Below, in pieces: positions 63,901 to 64,000 of a stretch of 64,000 bases of DNA (position 1 is its first letter; every line of letters starts with the position of its first letter). The translations under genes were made by a program, and so were the position numbers. Where the stretch lies: the NCBI GenBank assembly GCA_012064415.1, contig SSNU01000155.1, forward strand, positions 310,001 to 374,000, given 5' to 3'. A model generated the notes under the pieces. That model did not search any database, was not told the DNA's origin, and saw only the letters and a program-made list of their open reading frames with translations. The DNA comes from Gyrodactylus bullatarudis. Lineage: Eukaryota > Platyhelminthes > Monogenea > Gyrodactylidea > Gyrodactylidae.

Positions 63901-64000
63901 CATTTTATTCCTATGCTCAGTGATCATTGCTTTATTTGAGGCTAGAACTGCATTAAAGTCTTCGAGCGTTTCAACCTTCTGCAATAGTTCGTCTCTCTGG
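45948..64000 (-). CDS. giant spectrin-repeat-like coiled-coil protein, C-terminal part (nesprin/MSP300- or plakin-like)
   Basis: Nineteen in-phase exons: beyond 64000 to 63838, 63358-63624, 62849-63296, 59902-62432, 59206-59610, 58841-59155, 58364-58777, 54504-58292, 54325-54468, 53628-54290, 53266-53589, 48822-53231, 48617-48766, 48014-48547, 47836-47979, 47154-47771, 46866-47093, 46289-46804, 45948-46124. They encode 5,412 residues. The protein is almost entirely charged alpha helix with heptads and scattered Trp, as in degenerate spectrin repeats. No actin-binding, EF-hand, GAS2 or kinase domain is seen; an N-terminal actin-binding pair may lie outside the window. The tail has a Lys-rich block (KKGKKKKRNENKPRSKR) and ends basic, RKRKLNRR, with no transmembrane KASH anchor. 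The likely role is a cytoskeletal linker. Exons up to 4.4 kb are separated by introns of 34 to 416 nt. The family name is inference; the single-gene structure is well supported by phase. Confidence 0.75.
47094..47153 (-). other. in-frame 60-nt intron of the giant gene
   Basis: Has gtgagt donor and a pyrimidine-rich tract before cag. It is divisible by three and stop-free, and would add 20 hydrophobic residues (VSFILGLLLNFYSIPFFLFQ) if retained, which does not fit the surrounding coiled coil. Confidence 0.65.
48548..48616 (-). other. in-frame 69-nt intron of the giant gene
   Basis: Has gtaagc donor and tgtacag acceptor, a length divisible by three and no stop codon, so an unspliced message would still encode a full protein with 23 extra residues. 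The composition (aromatic, no heptads) differs from the flanking helices, favouring intron over exon. Confidence 0.65.

Overview
This is AT-rich nuclear DNA from an invertebrate bilaterian. Genes are split by GT-AG introns, and I could chain exons for eleven gene models by keeping reading phase across every junction; the eleventh runs off the right edge. The most striking property is intron size. Of 49 inferred introns, 19 are 35 nt or shorter; the smallest are 23 nt (malate dehydrogenase, GOSR1) and 25 nt (PUS7, rhodanese). Among animals such sizes are best known from dicyemid mesozoans, and extreme miniaturisation also occurs in other parasitic lineages. A zinc-finger protein resembling arthropod lola-type fingers pulls the other way, so I do not assign a phylum. 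An LRRC9 orthologue suggests motile cilia or flagella.

Layout. 505-2127 (-): seven-finger zinc-finger protein with a duplicated three-finger module. 2.1-17 kb: gene-poor, with one small amidated-peptide candidate (4292-4480) and much of the window's mobile DNA: a hAT-like element (6627-7348), a fold-back element (9631-10121) and its half copy (11820-12032), a 275-bp inverted repeat (12817-13530) and a Penelope-like GIY-YIG remnant (13480-13827). 17085-23927 (+): eight-exon tetraspan (PMP22/claudin-like) gene with a very long N-terminal tail; its 3-kb intron holds a diverged copy of half of the inverted repeat.

25.8-37.3 kb is a compact housekeeping island: RASSF (-), mitochondrial malate dehydrogenase (+), AGFG ArfGAP (-), GOSR1 SNARE (+), 3-beta-HSD-like SDR (-), PUS7 (-), single-domain rhodanese (-). 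LRRC9 (+) follows. Start-to-start gaps are 116, 160 and 181 bp; GOSR1 and the SDR end 30 bp apart. The large RASSF intron between its RA and SARAH exons carries a 740-bp Mutator-like element with a perfect 9-bp target duplication, itself interrupted by an 83-bp piggyBac-type MITE at TTAA.

37463-40954 (+) is a single-exon LRRC9. 41-44.4 kb is gene-poor with GA microsatellites. 44385-45488 (+) is the homeobox gene BSX. From 45948 to the right edge (-) lies the C-terminal 5,412 residues of a giant coiled-coil, spectrin-repeat-like protein in 19 exons; its N terminus is outside the window and its C terminus lacks a KASH-type membrane anchor.

The genes form no single pathway: the island is basic metabolism, RNA modification and Golgi/endosomal traffic, flanked by developmental regulators and cytoskeletal genes in looser DNA. 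All exon joins are read from sequence by eye; no transcript data were available.
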